Notes: generated by a model not told the origin, from the letters alone. 64,000 nt of DNA from Paenibacillus sp. V4I7 (GCF_030817275.1 NZ_JAUSZD010000002.1:6262001-6326000), one strand, 5' to 3'; counted from the first letter of the stretch, positions 1-9,271 are shown. Numbers and translations are program-made.

Positions 1-40
1 GTATACTAGAGTAAAGAAGATGGGGTAGGAGGGTGCAAAT

Positions 41-319
41 ATGAGATTACTAAAGCTTCTTCAAATCTATGAAGTGGATGGGATTACACCCAAGCATCGA
101 TCGGAACGGTTCGATTTTGATGAAATTCAAGGGCAAACATTTCGTGAAATGAACCCTACTGAGGTTGGGTGCCCCATGATCCTATCAGGCGTCCATCGAT
201 ATATACCCTTCAAAACAACTAGAGTTCAAGCTATCGATCGGGACGGTTTGGATTTCCGGGTTCTGACACGCAATACCATCTATCATTTTGAAGTTTATAC
301 AGAACGTCAAGCCACGTAA
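41..319 (+). CDS. small hypothetical protein (92 aa)
   Basis: I do not recognise the family. The start is well supported: an AGGAGG box lies 8 nt before the ATG, and the gene ends directly in a terminator hairpin, so it looks like a real expressed single gene. The product has no signal peptide or membrane segment; it is soluble, with mixed charged residues and two Cys-free halves apart from one Cys near residue 44. It contains RSERFDFDEIQG near residue 21 and ends in a beta-rich stretch. The upstream context lies outside the window. No function is proposed. Confidence 0.7.
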   Translation: MRLLKLLQIYEVDGITPKHRSERFDFDEIQGQTFREMNPTEVGCPMILSGVHRYIPFKTTRVQAIDRDGLDFRVLTRNTIYHFEVYTERQAT

Positions 320-346
320 CCTTTGGAAGGTTAATGGCTTTTTTTG
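311..346 (+). terminator. rho-independent terminator of the 92-aa gene
   Basis: GCCA and TGGC form the outer pair, and AACCTT-TGG-AAGGTT forms the inner stem, followed by a run of seven T. The stem begins inside the last codons of the upstream gene. Confidence 0.75.
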
Positions 347-459
347 TTCATTCATATAATAATAATTTCTTTACTTCTCAAAATCTACCATTTCCCCTTA
401 TACTAATAGATGGGTTTATTAACCGCGGTTCTATTATTTGAAGGAGGAATTTTTAACAC

Positions 460-2610
460 ATGAAAAAAACATTGACCACCCGCCTTACAGCGCTCGCTCT
501 TGTTACCGTTCTCACTAGCTCTTTCGCTGGTAGTCTAGCATTTGCCGAAACAGCAGCACCCTCTTCCCCCGTCTCAATGAAGTCAGATATGCGTCTTGCC
601 ATTGATAACGGCGCTGTTGAGGGATACGGGGATACCGACTACCGTGGTGGAAGTGCCGCTACTCGTGCTGAAGTGGTAACAATGATTAACCGTGCTGCCA
701 AGCTGAAAAGTGCAGATCTTGGTTCTGTCACGTTCACGGACCTTGCGAATTGGCAAAAACAAGCGGTTGCGAATGCCGTTGCAGCTAAACTCATTAGCGG
801 CTTTGCTGATGGTACGTTCCATCCGAATGCTCCCGTTACTCGTCAAGAGCTTGCTGAGTTAATTGTTAAAGTCGTAACTGGCGGCCAACTGCCAAAAGTA
901 AACGAGAATGTGTTGAACTACTTCAAAGATTCCTCTTCTATAGTTAAAGAATCTCGCCCTTATGTCGCTTATGCCGTCATCAGCGGAATTTTCACACCTA
1001 CCCTTGACGGAAACTTCAACCCTACTGCTGAAGTAACGCGTGATGAAGTAGCTAAAGCGCTTAAGCCTATTTTATTTAAAGTAGTTGATATTTTAACGAC
1101 TAACGATATTCACGGTAAAATCGAAGTGGGCTTCGATAAAAAACGAAATCAAGGTCAAGGCGGTATCGAAACACTCGGCGGTATCGTGACCGATTTCCGT
1201 GCTGTAAATCCAAAAGGAACGGTCGTTGTTGACGGTGGTGACGCATGGCAAGGTACGCTGATCTCTAATACGACAAATGGTCAATCCGTATTGGATACGA
1301 TGGCGCAAGTGGAGTATGATGCCGCGGCTATCGGAAACCATGAGTTCGACTTCGGTCGTGACGTTCTGATCGACAACATTAAGAAAGCAAAATTCCCTAT
1401 ACTCGGTGCTAATATTATTGATGATAAAACGGGTAAACGCGTAGACTGGACACAGCCCTATGTAATTGTTGAAAAAGATGGCCTGAAAATCGGTATCATC
1501 GGTTTCGCAACGCCACAAACGACAACGACAACGAAATCAACAAACATTGAGGGCCTTTCCTTTGTAAATCCAGTTCCTATGGCTAAAGAATTATCTACTG
1601 AACTGCGTGCTAAAGGTGTAGACATCATTATGGTTACCTCCCACCTGCCAGGTGAGCAAAACCAAAAGTCCTCTGAAATCATTAGTGAGCTTGCTGATCT
1701 TGCACAAGGTACAGGAAACGGTACTCTTGATGCGATCGTTGGTGGTCACTCCCACATGCGCGTTGCCGGCATCGTGAATGGGATCCCTGTTGTTGAGGCT
1801 CAAAGCTGGCTATATGCGGTTGGGCACATTCAACTGTTTGTAGACAAATCGACAAAGCAAGTTGTTTCCTCGAACGCAAGCTTGCTTGAAACGTATACAA
1901 ACCTGACGACTGCTGACGCAGAGATTCACCAAACGGTTGAGGAGTATAAGTCGAAAATTTCGGCGAAATCTGGTGAAGTTGAAGTCGTTGTTGCAGAGCC
2001 GCTAAGTCGTAAATCTTTCCGCTTTGCTACCAATGGTGGAGTTGATCGCGACGGCGCATCCCAATTAGGAAACAGCATCACTGATGCCATGCGCGCTTCT
2101 GAGAAATCAGATATTGCATTCACTAATATTGGCGGCATTCGCGCTGATGTAGACAAAGGTGAGCTGACATATGGCAAAATGTTTGAAGTGTTCCCTTTCG
2201 GCAATTACAACGTGACGGGTACAATGACTGCTGCACAAATCAAAAAGGCACTCGAAGTTACGGACAAGTATACCAATCTTCCGGCTATTCAATTCTCAGG
2301 TTTGAAAGTAGAATGGGACAGCACGAAGCCACTCGGTGAAAAATATTCCAAAATCACCCTGGTAGATGGTACTCCAATCTATGTCGATGGCAAGTTGAAT
2401 ACAGATCGCACATTCAAAGTAACAACCAATGATTTCATGGCTACTGGCAGTGGCGATGGCTTTGCCGTATTTGGAGAAGTGAAGGATTGGAAGGATGGCG
2501 CCATCATGTTGGACGCTTGGGTGAATTACGCCAATTCCCTGAAAGCTGCCGGTAAAGAACTATCTGTACAAGACGATGGTCGCGATGTGCGTTTGGATTT
2601 GAAGAAATAA
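460..2610 (+). CDS. SLH-domain 5'-nucleotidase / 2',3'-cyclic phosphodiesterase family protein
   Basis: This is a 716-aa exported metallophosphoesterase. Residues 1-29 are a signal peptide ending AFA-E. Residues about 45-203 carry three S-layer-homology repeats, which in Bacillota bind pyruvylated secondary cell wall polymer, so the enzyme should sit on the cell surface. The phosphoesterase domain starts near residue 210 with NDIHG, then GGDAWQGT, GNHEFDFG and GGHSHMR, the metal and phosphate motifs of the UshA/YfkN/CpdB family. The C-terminal nucleotidase domain has TNIGGIRAD and the substrate-stacking region PFGNYN. The likely role is releasing phosphate and nucleosides from extracellular nucleotides; the exact substrate cannot be read from sequence. 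A GAAGGAGG box precedes the ATG. It is monocistronic, ending in a bidirectional terminator. Confidence 0.93.
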   Translation: MKKTLTTRLTALALVTVLTSSFAGSLAFAETAAPSSPVSMKSDMRLAIDNGAVEGYGDTDYRGGSAATRAEVVTMINRAAKLKSADLGSVTFTDLANWQKQAVANAVAAKLISGFADGTFHPNAPVTRQELAELIVKVVTGGQLPKVNENVLNYFKDSSSIVKESRPYVAYAVISGIFTPTLDGNFNPTAEVTRDEVAKALKPILFKVVDILTTNDIHGKIEVGFDKKRNQGQGGIETLGGIVTDFRAVNPKGTVVVDGGDAWQGTLISNTTNGQSVLDTMAQVEYDAAAIGNHEFDFGRDVLIDNIKKAKFPILGANIIDDKTGKRVDWTQPYVIVEKDGLKIGIIGFATPQTTTTTKSTNIEGLSFVNPVPMAKELSTELRAKGVDIIMVTSHLPGEQNQKSSEIISELADLAQGTGNGTLDAIVGGHSHMRVAGIVNGIPVVEAQSWLYAVGHIQLFVDKSTKQVVSSNASLLETYTNLTTADAEIHQTVEEYKSKISAKSGEVEVVVAEPLSRKSFRFATNGGVDRDGASQLGNSITDAMRASEKSDIAFTNIGGIRADVDKGELTYGKMFEVFPFGNYNVTGTMTAAQIKKALEVTDKYTNLPAIQFSGLKVEWDSTKPLGEKYSKITLVDGTPIYVDGKLNTDRTFKVTTNDFMATGSGDGFAVFGEVKDWKDGAIMLDAWVNYANSLKAAGKELSVQDDGRDVRLDLKK

Positions 2611-2645
2611 GCTATCATTAATTATTAACCTCATAAAATAAAAAG

Positions 2646-2690
2646 GACCTTTGACCGCATCCAATAATGGATAGGGTCAAAGGTCTTTCT
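2646..2690. terminator. bidirectional terminator
   Basis: GACCTTTGACC pairs perfectly with GGTCAAAGGTC. T-rich sequence follows on the plus strand, and A-rich sequence precedes it (T-rich on minus). It sits between two convergent genes and should serve both. Confidence 0.85.
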
Positions 2691-5382
2691 ATTTGGTCAG
2701 CCATACACGCATCAGGGATAGCAGTTGGCTTAAATTAAGCGGTTTGCTAATATAATCAGAGGCTCCTGCTTGCAAGCAAATGTCCCTGTCCTGTTTCATA
2801 GCCTTGGCTGTCAATGCAATAATCGGTACTTTCTCAAATCGGGTATCTTTCCTAATCATTCTCATGGCTTCGTAGCCATCCATAACGGGCATCATGATAT
2901 CCATAAGTATGAGATCGATGTCTTGATCTTTCTTCATGATCTCCAAACATTCTTGTCCATTATGGGCAACGCTAACTAGTATTCCTTCTTTCTCAAAAGC
3001 ATTGCTTAGAGCGAACACATTCCGAACGTCATCGTCGACGACAAGTACTTTTCTTCCACTAAAATTGTTCCTCTCTGCTGGATCAGCGGCTTTCTTATAG
3101 GCATCCCTAAGAAGAAAATCACTTATCATCGGGGAAGACGCAGCTGCAGCTTCCTTCTGTATGGACTCAGTTTCGTTAAAAACATGCTCCATTGAAGGAA
3201 CATAAAGCGTAAAGGTACTACCTACTCCCTCTTTGCTTTGCATAATAACCCTACCACCAAGAAGTCGGGCTAATTCACGGCTTATCGATAAACCAAGGCC
3301 TGTCCCTCCATATTTACGATTCGTTGTTCCATCCGCCTGGCGAAAAGGCTCAAAGATCAATTGCTGCTTCTCAGGAGATATCCCAATCCCTGTATCTTTT
3401 ACGGATAAGACCAGAACTTGTCTATGTTTAGCCAATGGCAGAAACTCTCTAATCTGCTCCTCACTGCACATACTCAAATTCACCTGAACGGAGCCCTCAT
3501 GTGTAAATTTAAAGGCATTCGAAAGTAAATTTTTAATAATTTGGCTTAATCGTTGTTCATCCGTATAGAAAATATCTGGAACCTGTGAATCGCGCACGAT
3601 GCTGAAAGTGAGATTTTGCTGTTCGGCTACCTTAGCAAATTGACTCCGCAATATATCTGGAAGCTCTGATACATTCATTTCACCGACATGAATATCTAAT
3701 TTGCCAGCTTCGACTTTGGATAAATCAAGAATATCGTTAATCAGATGCAGAAGATCATTCCCTGAAGAATGAATAACACGGGCGTACTCTTGCTCTTCTT
3801 TGGTCAACGAACCCTGTTTATTTTCTTGCAGCATTTGGGAAAGGATCAGCACACTGTTTAATGGGGTACGAAGTTCGTGTGACATATTTGCCAAAAATTC
3901 CGATTTATATCGAGAACTTTGCTGCAGCTGAATCGCATGTTCTTCAAAAGATGCTTTAATATTCTCTAGTTCCCGTGACCTTTCTTCGGCATAACGATTC
4001 TGTTCCTCTAACTGTTCATTTGTCATGTGCAGTTCTTCTTGTTGCGTTTGAAGTTCTTCCGTCATGATCTGATATTCTTTTAGAAGCCGCTCAACTTCAA
4101 CACGCGTTTGCACGCTATGTACAATTGTACCTAATACTTCGAGAATATCTTCAAGCAGCTCAAGCTGCAGCGGAGTAAATTTATCAAAGGAGGCCAGCTC
4201 CATGACAGCAATAACTTCATTGTTATGTAGAATGGGTACGATCAGAACACTTTGAGCCTTCGCCGCTCCAAGTCCAGACGATAGGGTAATGTAACTATCT
4301 GGTACATTCGTTAGATGAAACATTCGCTTCTCAACCGCACATTGACCAACTAATCCTTCACCCAATTGGAATTGATGAACTCCAATGCCATCACTTCCCC
4401 CCATAACCGCATAAGAAGCCAATTTAATCATGGAATCCTTGCCTTCATAGGTAGAACGAAGATAGAGAAGACCGAAAGAAGCATCAAACAGCTCTGCAGC
4501 TTTGCTAATAAAGGTTTTCCCGAGCGTTTCCAGGTCCGAAATCCCTTGCAGCATATGAACGACTTCCGTTAATTTTCGCTGCTGCCATTCCATCTCTTCT
4601 TGATTCTCAAGCAGAAGATTCGTTGCTTCCGCAAGATCTTTCACCTCATCATTCATGGTAACTTGTATACGTTTAGAACGATCTCTTTTCGATGAACTTA
4701 AATTCATAATACTTCTTGTTACTTGTTTAATCGTGCCTACGATAGATCGGGAAATTAATTGTGCAGCCGCTATTGAAAATATAACAACAAGCGCTAACAT
4801 GACGAATAAAGACATGGTAAGCATCTGATTCTGTGCATCTAAATGCGCCGCTCTTTCCTTGGTAAGTCCCATTTCAACGCTGCGAAATCGATCCAGTTGT
4901 GAGCGAATATCATCAATAACTTGCTTCCCAAGTAAAAAATTATAATCAAAATACGTTTCGTTATTAACGTTATTTCTCAGTGAAGATAGGGACTTTCCTC
5001 CACTCTGTTGAAGCCATCGTTCGATTGACGCCTTAATGGAAGCAAGATTTTCCTCCTGTATGATATTATCTCGAGTTAGCTCACTGAGACGACTGTAGGA
5101 TTCCCTCCATTTCGACTCTCCTACGTTGTAGGGTTCTAAATAGCTGAGCACACCCGTAAGTAAATAGCCCCGTTGCCCACTTTCCATATCCATCACATAT
5201 TTTTCGATACGATTCGTTTCAATATGGACGGCAAAATCATGCTCGATGATATAATTTCTATCTTCCTGCATGGAGATCACTTGATAATTAACTAATACAA
5301 ATGAAATGGTTAAACAGATAATGATGAACATATACCCAATCATAATCTTGGAACGGATACCAAATCTACTTTTCCTCATCAT
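2689..5382 (-). CDS. hybrid sensor histidine kinase with C-terminal receiver domain
   Basis: This 897-aa membrane protein has transmembrane segments at about residues 14-36 and 188-211, enclosing an extracellular helical CHASE3-like region (residues 40-185). Then come HAMP (about 212-265), GAF (about 285-430), a Glu/Gln-rich coiled coil (about 435-490), HisKA with the phospho-His in NMSHELRTP (residue about 502), HATPase_c (NLLSNAFKFT, DTGIGI, GTGLGLSI), and a receiver domain after a linker (VLVVDDD, LMDIMMPVMDGYE, ALTAK). The receiver keeps its Asp, so this is a one-protein phosphorelay. No output regulator is next to it. The start ATG is preceded by AAGGACGG. The signal is unknown. It is convergent with the SLH nucleotidase. 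Confidence 0.93.
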   Translation of the reverse strand: MMRKSRFGIRSKIMIGYMFIIICLTISFVLVNYQVISMQEDRNYIIEHDFAVHIETNRIEKYVMDMESGQRGYLLTGVLSYLEPYNVGESKWRESYSRLSELTRDNIIQEENLASIKASIERWLQQSGGKSLSSLRNNVNNETYFDYNFLLGKQVIDDIRSQLDRFRSVEMGLTKERAAHLDAQNQMLTMSLFVMLALVVIFSIAAAQLISRSIVGTIKQVTRSIMNLSSSKRDRSKRIQVTMNDEVKDLAEATNLLLENQEEMEWQQRKLTEVVHMLQGISDLETLGKTFISKAAELFDASFGLLYLRSTYEGKDSMIKLASYAVMGGSDGIGVHQFQLGEGLVGQCAVEKRMFHLTNVPDSYITLSSGLGAAKAQSVLIVPILHNNEVIAVMELASFDKFTPLQLELLEDILEVLGTIVHSVQTRVEVERLLKEYQIMTEELQTQQEELHMTNEQLEEQNRYAEERSRELENIKASFEEHAIQLQQSSRYKSEFLANMSHELRTPLNSVLILSQMLQENKQGSLTKEEQEYARVIHSSGNDLLHLINDILDLSKVEAGKLDIHVGEMNVSELPDILRSQFAKVAEQQNLTFSIVRDSQVPDIFYTDEQRLSQIIKNLLSNAFKFTHEGSVQVNLSMCSEEQIREFLPLAKHRQVLVLSVKDTGIGISPEKQQLIFEPFRQADGTTNRKYGGTGLGLSISRELARLLGGRVIMQSKEGVGSTFTLYVPSMEHVFNETESIQKEAAAASSPMISDFLLRDAYKKAADPAERNNFSGRKVLVVDDDVRNVFALSNAFEKEGILVSVAHNGQECLEIMKKDQDIDLILMDIMMPVMDGYEAMRMIRKDTRFEKVPIIALTAKAMKQDRDICLQAGASDYISKPLNLSQLLSLMRVWLTK

Positions 5383-5548
5383 GCTGCCGTCCTTCCCTTA
5401 GTAGAATTCACCTCATTAAATATATTATACTATGTTCCCTAAAAAATGGGATATGGTGATTATATATCCTTTACTACTTTACCGAGTTAATGTATTATTA
5501 TAGTAACGCAGTAAATCAAACTAATTTAATTAAATAGGAGTGATTATT

Positions 5549-6664
5549 ATGAGTCGGACATTTAAACATATCCGCCCTCGCAGCGTTCTCTCTCGCATGA
5601 AACCTTACTTTCCTGGGAAACCAATTTGGGAAGTTCAACGAGAATTAGGAATCGATAAGGTCACCAAGCTTGCTTCGAACGAAAATCCATTAGGCCCTTC
5701 ACCACTGGCACTAGCAGCCATTCAATCATATCTATCCGATATCCACCGTTACCCTGACGCCGACACGGTAGACCTCAGGGGGGCAATTGCGGAGAAATTA
5801 CAGTTTTCTTCTGATGAAGTCCTCGTAACCAATGGGGCGGATGAACTCATTACGCTTATTTCAGAAACATTTTTGGACCCAGGGGATGAGATTATTGTTC
5901 CTTCTCCAACTTTTAGCGAATATGAATTCGGGGCTAATTTAATGGGCGCTCTTGTCGTGCAAGTACCGCTTCGCGAAGATTATCGTTATGATGTTGACGA
6001 TATACTCGCTGCTGTAACAGAACAGACCAAACTGCTTTATATTTGCTCACCTAACAATCCAACAGGCACCTATATGAAGAAACAGGATTTACATCGGCTT
6101 ATGGATGAGCTCCCTTCCCATGTTCTTGTTATTTTTGACGGGGCTTATAGTCATTTTGTAACGGCGAATGATTATTGTGATGGGTTGGAGCTTGTACGTA
6201 GGGGCTACCCCATCGTCGTCACACAAACCTTTTCCAAAATATATGGATTGGCTGGTATACGTGTTGGGTATGGCATTGCGTCACCAAGTATTTTGCACAG
6301 TATCCGTCAGGTCAAAGAACCATTCAATGTGAATGCATTAGCACAAGTTGGCGCTACTGCGGCGATTAAAGATGATCAGCATCTTGATGCGACTCGTAAG
6401 ATGAATGCCCAAGGGAGAGAGCAGTTATATGATAGTTTGCAGGAAATGGGATTTCATTTCACACCCAGTATGAGTAATTTCCTATTGGTTGAGCTTGGGC
6501 CGGACGCTAAAAACATCTATGAAAAGCTGATGAATAAAGGAGTTATTATCCGTTACGGCGGGGCTTGGAACCTCCCTGAACATGTGCGGATTTCAATTGG
6601 GACATCAGAAGATCATAGGATATTAATCAAGGCGCTTCGCGAAATATTTATTCAGCATACCTGA
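5549..6664 (+). CDS. hisC: histidinol-phosphate aminotransferase
   Basis: This is a class I/II PLP aminotransferase of 371 aa. It converts histidinol phosphate and 2-oxoglutarate to imidazole acetol phosphate and glutamate (reverse direction in biosynthesis), and in Bacillota often also serves aromatic amino acid transamination. Visible motifs are ENPLGPSP near the N-terminus, SPNNPTGT, and the PLP-lysine region TFSKIYGLAGIRVGYG. An in-frame GTG lies 9 nt upstream, but the AGGAG box at 5536-5540 is correctly spaced only for the ATG at 5549, which I chose. No other his genes are adjacent, so it is a stand-alone copy; a second hisC in a his operon elsewhere is possible. Confidence 0.9.
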   Translation: MSRTFKHIRPRSVLSRMKPYFPGKPIWEVQRELGIDKVTKLASNENPLGPSPLALAAIQSYLSDIHRYPDADTVDLRGAIAEKLQFSSDEVLVTNGADELITLISETFLDPGDEIIVPSPTFSEYEFGANLMGALVVQVPLREDYRYDVDDILAAVTEQTKLLYICSPNNPTGTYMKKQDLHRLMDELPSHVLVIFDGAYSHFVTANDYCDGLELVRRGYPIVVTQTFSKIYGLAGIRVGYGIASPSILHSIRQVKEPFNVNALAQVGATAAIKDDQHLDATRKMNAQGREQLYDSLQEMGFHFTPSMSNFLLVELGPDAKNIYEKLMNKGVIIRYGGAWNLPEHVRISIGTSEDHRILIKALREIFIQHT

Positions 6665-6786
6665 TTGCATCCCCACAGCTCTAAAACGCCATGAAAGGAC
6701 AAGCGGAAACCTACCCCGAATTGTTTGTGTGCAATCAAATATGCTACAATACTAACAATTATTGTCTCATGGGGGTAAGCGAAGCG

Positions 6787-7254
6787 ATGCTGAAGGAATT
6801 TAAAGATTTTGCATTCAAAGGGAATATGGTAGATTTGGCTGTTGGGGTTATTATCGGGGGAGCTTTCGGGAAAGTCATTACGTCGATTGTGAATGATTTG
6901 ATTATGCCGCTAGTTGGGCTGCTAATAGGTAAAGTGAAGTTCAATGATCTATTTATTTCATTAAATGGCATTCATTACGATACCCTTAAAGATGCGGCTG
7001 CAGCCAGTGCACCTACCTTTAATTACGGGCAATTTATTTCGACCTTCCTGGACTTTCTAATTGTTGCTTTTGTCATTTTCCTTGTTATCAGACAGCTTAG
7101 CAAGTTCCGCAAGAAAGAAGAGCCGAAAGAAAAGGTGTTAACATCCAAATCTTGCCCGCACTGCTTGTCCGAAATTCCCGTACAAGCTACACGCTGTAAG
7201 TTCTGTACTTCAGAACTGTCATCAGGTACTGCTGTGACTGGGAGCATTCAATAG
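6787..7254 (+). CDS. mscL: large-conductance mechanosensitive channel with C-terminal Cys4 motif
   Basis: This 155-aa inner-membrane channel opens on membrane tension to relieve hypo-osmotic shock. The N-terminal helix and first membrane segment are typical ([20 protein letters not shown], then [12 protein letters not shown]), with a second membrane segment at about residues 78-98. The usual cytoplasmic helix bundle is followed by [18 protein letters not shown], two CxxC pairs that could bind zinc. I start at 6787, where MscL homology begins; in-frame ATGs upstream (6691, 6769) would add residues foreign to the family. A GGGGG stretch lies 12 nt before the chosen start, which is a weak ribosome site. 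It follows hisC after about 120 nt. Confidence 0.92.
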   Translation: MLKEFKDFAFKGNMVDLAVGVIIGGAFGKVITSIVNDLIMPLVGLLIGKVKFNDLFISLNGIHYDTLKDAAAASAPTFNYGQFISTFLDFLIVAFVIFLVIRQLSKFRKKEEPKEKVLTSKSCPHCLSEIPVQATRCKFCTSELSSGTAVTGSIQ

Positions 7255-7264
7255 GTATGATAAA

Positions 7265-7297
7265 AGCCCGAATCATTTTAGTGATTCGGGCTTTTTT
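7265..7297. terminator. bidirectional terminator after mscL
   Basis: AGCCCGAATCA and TGATTCGGGCT form a perfect 11-bp stem with a six-base loop, followed by TTTTT. The stem overlaps the last codons of the convergent minus-strand SDR gene. Confidence 0.9.
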
Positions 7298-8037
7298 GTT
7301 CTTAAATCAGCGATCTCGCCTTGCTCGAAAGCGTTTGTCTGAAGCAGGTCGAGCAGCTGCCTCGCAGTCGCTTCGGGTGATTGCAGCTCGCCCTGCTCTT
7401 TGAGCTGTACGAACCGGCTCACCTGCGGGAAGTCCACTTCTGCAGCAGCGCGAATCTCCCGCTGCATATCCGTGTCAACCACACCCGGCGCGATGGAGTA
7501 AATCTCCACCGGGTGCGGTTGGTTCGTCTGCTCGACGCTTATGCAGCGCGTCAGCATATCGAGCCCGGCTTTGGCGGTGCAGTAGGCCCCCCAGCCGGGG
7601 TAGGGTTTCTTCCCCGCGCCCGAGGAGATGATGGCGACCCGCTTCATGATCGGCCACGCCTGCGTGAGCCGAATGAAGCTGTTCGTCAGCAGCGTGGGCG
7701 CGATGAGATTAACCTGCAGGCTGCGCTGCAGGTCGTCATGGTCTGCTCGGCCGATCGACGTCATCGGCTCGAGCATGCCAGCATTATTGATGAGCGTGAT
7801 GGAATCCGCTCCATCGACCGTGCTGAGGATTCGCTCCATGAGCGAATCCAAGCCTTGCGTGTCCGCCAAGTCGTAAGCGTGGAAGGTAAGTGTACCTTCC
7901 GCGCGCAGCGCCTCTTGGCGCAAAGCATTACTGTCGCTGCGGGAAATGCAGTGAATCGCAGCACCCAGCTGTAGAAGCTGCTGGATGATCGCAGCACCAA
8001 GTCCTTTTGATCCGCCTGTGATGATATATATGTCCAT
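7273..8037 (-). CDS. short-chain dehydrogenase, YueD/benzil-reductase-like
   Basis: This 254-aa NAD(P)-dependent SDR has the cofactor motif TGGSKGLG at residues 7-14, NNAGM, a catalytic Ser in AIISSGAG, and YxxxK as YCTAKAGLD. The N-terminus and overall pattern resemble Bacillus YueD ((S)-benzoin-forming benzil reductase) and sepiapterin-reductase-like SDRs; the physiological substrate is unknown. The ATG abuts the TAA of the upstream lipoprotein gene, so translation is likely coupled and the gene is the third of the copZ unit. The middle of this gene is visibly GC-richer than its neighbours. The functional link to copper is not obvious. Confidence 0.85.
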   Translation of the reverse strand: MDIYIITGGSKGLGAAIIQQLLQLGAAIHCISRSDSNALRQEALRAEGTLTFHAYDLADTQGLDSLMERILSTVDGADSITLINNAGMLEPMTSIGRADHDDLQRSLQVNLIAPTLLTNSFIRLTQAWPIMKRVAIISSGAGKKPYPGWGAYCTAKAGLDMLTRCISVEQTNQPHPVEIYSIAPGVVDTDMQREIRAAAEVDFPQVSRFVQLKEQGELQSPEATARQLLDLLQTNAFEQGEIADLRTKKPESLK

Positions 8038-8871
8038 TTACGGCACCTTTACAACAAAAGGAATTGTTATTACTTGACCATCCCTTTGAAATTCGCCCCA
8101 AATTTTATAAATACCACTTTTGGGAAATGACGTCTTAAATTTGGCTTCTGGCCCTGATGATTTCTCATCTACAGGATGTACATGCAGATATTGGTCTGCT
8201 TTCTCATCAAGAATAACCACATGCCCTACTGCACCTAAATAGGGCTGCAGATTGGTTATTGGAGCTTTCGTAACAGCATCCTTGAAGGTATAGGTCAAAT
8301 CCAGATCCATTCCCGCCATGAGATGATCAGCCGCCATTGATATCTCCATACCATTCACCGTTGCGGTAAGCTTGCTGTCTGGCTGCAGGGCAATGGCTGG
8401 CGCAGCCTCTCCACCTGCTTTAACGACGTGACTCTTGACTATTTGTGCTTGCCCGCTAGGTTTAAAATCAGCGAACAACTTATAGTCGCCACCTGCAGGA
8501 AACGCTGCACGAATCGTGAACAGTCCCTTACCTTGATAGGTCGGGTGAATGTGCTTGTAGTAGGAAAGATCTTGGCTAACAAGAATCAGATGCATCTTTT
8601 TCTCATGGTTCAGTTCAAAATCATCCACTGATTTCCCGTCTTTATCAAGGATCTGTATCGTCATCTCAGTCTCTTTTTTAGCTTGAACAGGGTCAGGGGC
8701 AAGCTTAAATATAGCCTGAATTCCTTCTTTATCCGCTGATTCACCACTGCCATGGCCAGCATGTTCCTGCTCTTTATTTTCGGAATGAGCGGAGTGCTCC
8801 GTAGTTGTTGCTTTACCACAAGCACTCAATAAGAGAGCCGCCGTGAGGAGAATTACGCCTATTTTCTTCAT
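8038..8871 (-). CDS. lipoprotein with FixH/YtkA-like domain, His-rich
   Basis: This 277-aa exported lipoprotein has a signal peptide ending in the lipobox LSAC (Cys about 18). A short His/Glu-rich linker follows (HSAHSENKEQEHAGHGSG), suggestive of metal binding, then a beta-sandwich region of YtkA/FixH type repeated in two halves, with HIHP and HVHP motifs. It is probably anchored outside the membrane, and I infer a role in copper handling or protection because it lies directly downstream of copZ: its ATG shares one base with the copZ stop (TAATG). It has a weak ribosome site of its own, consistent with coupling. Confidence 0.8.
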   Translation of the reverse strand: MKKIGVILLTAALLLSACGKATTTEHSAHSENKEQEHAGHGSGESADKEGIQAIFKLAPDPVQAKKETEMTIQILDKDGKSVDDFELNHEKKMHLILVSQDLSYYKHIHPTYQGKGLFTIRAAFPAGGDYKLFADFKPSGQAQIVKSHVVKAGGEAAPAIALQPDSKLTATVNGMEISMAADHLMAGMDLDLTYTFKDAVTKAPITNLQPYLGAVGHVVILDEKADQYLHVHPVDEKSSGPEAKFKTSFPKSGIYKIWGEFQRDGQVITIPFVVKVP

Positions 8872-9074
8872 TATTGCACCACGTCGTAGCCTTGCTCTTC
8901 GATCGCCTCTTTGATCGCTTCCACGCTAAGCTTACTTTCATCGAACTGTACTTCGACTTCTTTGTTAGCCAGATTCACTTTGCCTTCTGCACCCAGCTCC
9001 TTCATCGCTTTCTCAACCGAATTCACACAGTGATTGCAGGACATTCCTTCAACTTTCAAAATAATAGTAGACAT
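8871..9074 (-). CDS. copZ: copper chaperone, HMA domain
   Basis: This is a 67-aa heavy-metal-associated domain protein with the metal motif MSCNHC near residue 11 and the ferredoxin-like beta-alpha-beta pattern of CopZ/Atx1, which carries Cu(I) in the cytoplasm. I chose the ATG at 9074 because AAAGGAG lies 8 nt upstream of it; the GTG three codons earlier is too close. It is the first gene of a three-gene unit. A CsoR-like operator lies inside the promoter about 110 nt upstream. The partner CopA ATPase is not in this window. Confidence 0.9.
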   Translation of the reverse strand: MSTIILKVEGMSCNHCVNSVEKAMKELGAEGKVNLANKEVEVQFDESKLSVEAIKEAIEEQGYDVVQ

Positions 9075-9181
9075 TTTCAACACTCCTTTATGGGGTTAAT
9101 TATTTCATTAGGGTATTCATGTTTTGAGCAGTTCATCCACAACGGCCATGTCGCCTTCTTGAATACCACTATTATTTTTAT

Positions 9182-9209
9182 AGTATACCCCCCTACCCTA
9201 TATTGTCAA
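9182..9209 (-). promoter_or_regulatory. copZ promoter with CsoR-like operator in the spacer
   Basis: On the minus strand TTGACA (9204-9209) and TATACT (9182-9187) are separated by 16 nt. The spacer holds most of the plus-strand sequence TATACCCCCCTACCCTATA (9184-9202), a C-run flanked by TATA on both sides, as in Cu(I)-responsive CsoR sites of Bacillota. Position and neighbour (copZ) fit copper-induced derepression. No csoR gene is in the window. Confidence 0.7.
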
Positions 9210-9220
9210 GTCTCATTAAT

Positions 9221-9254
9221 AAAAAAAGAACCCGCTGCCTGATCGCAACGAATT
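9221..9254 (-). terminator. terminator of add
   Basis: GAATTCGTTGC and GCAGCGGGTTC (minus strand) form an 11-bp stem including G-U pairs, with a six-base loop, followed by seven T. Confidence 0.75.
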
Positions 9255-9271
9255 CTTCTCTCATTAGGCTA

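Noticed and set aside
5400-5548. T-box or other riboswitch before hisC
   Set aside because: Leader is too short and lacks the T-box sequence and a terminator/antiterminator pair.
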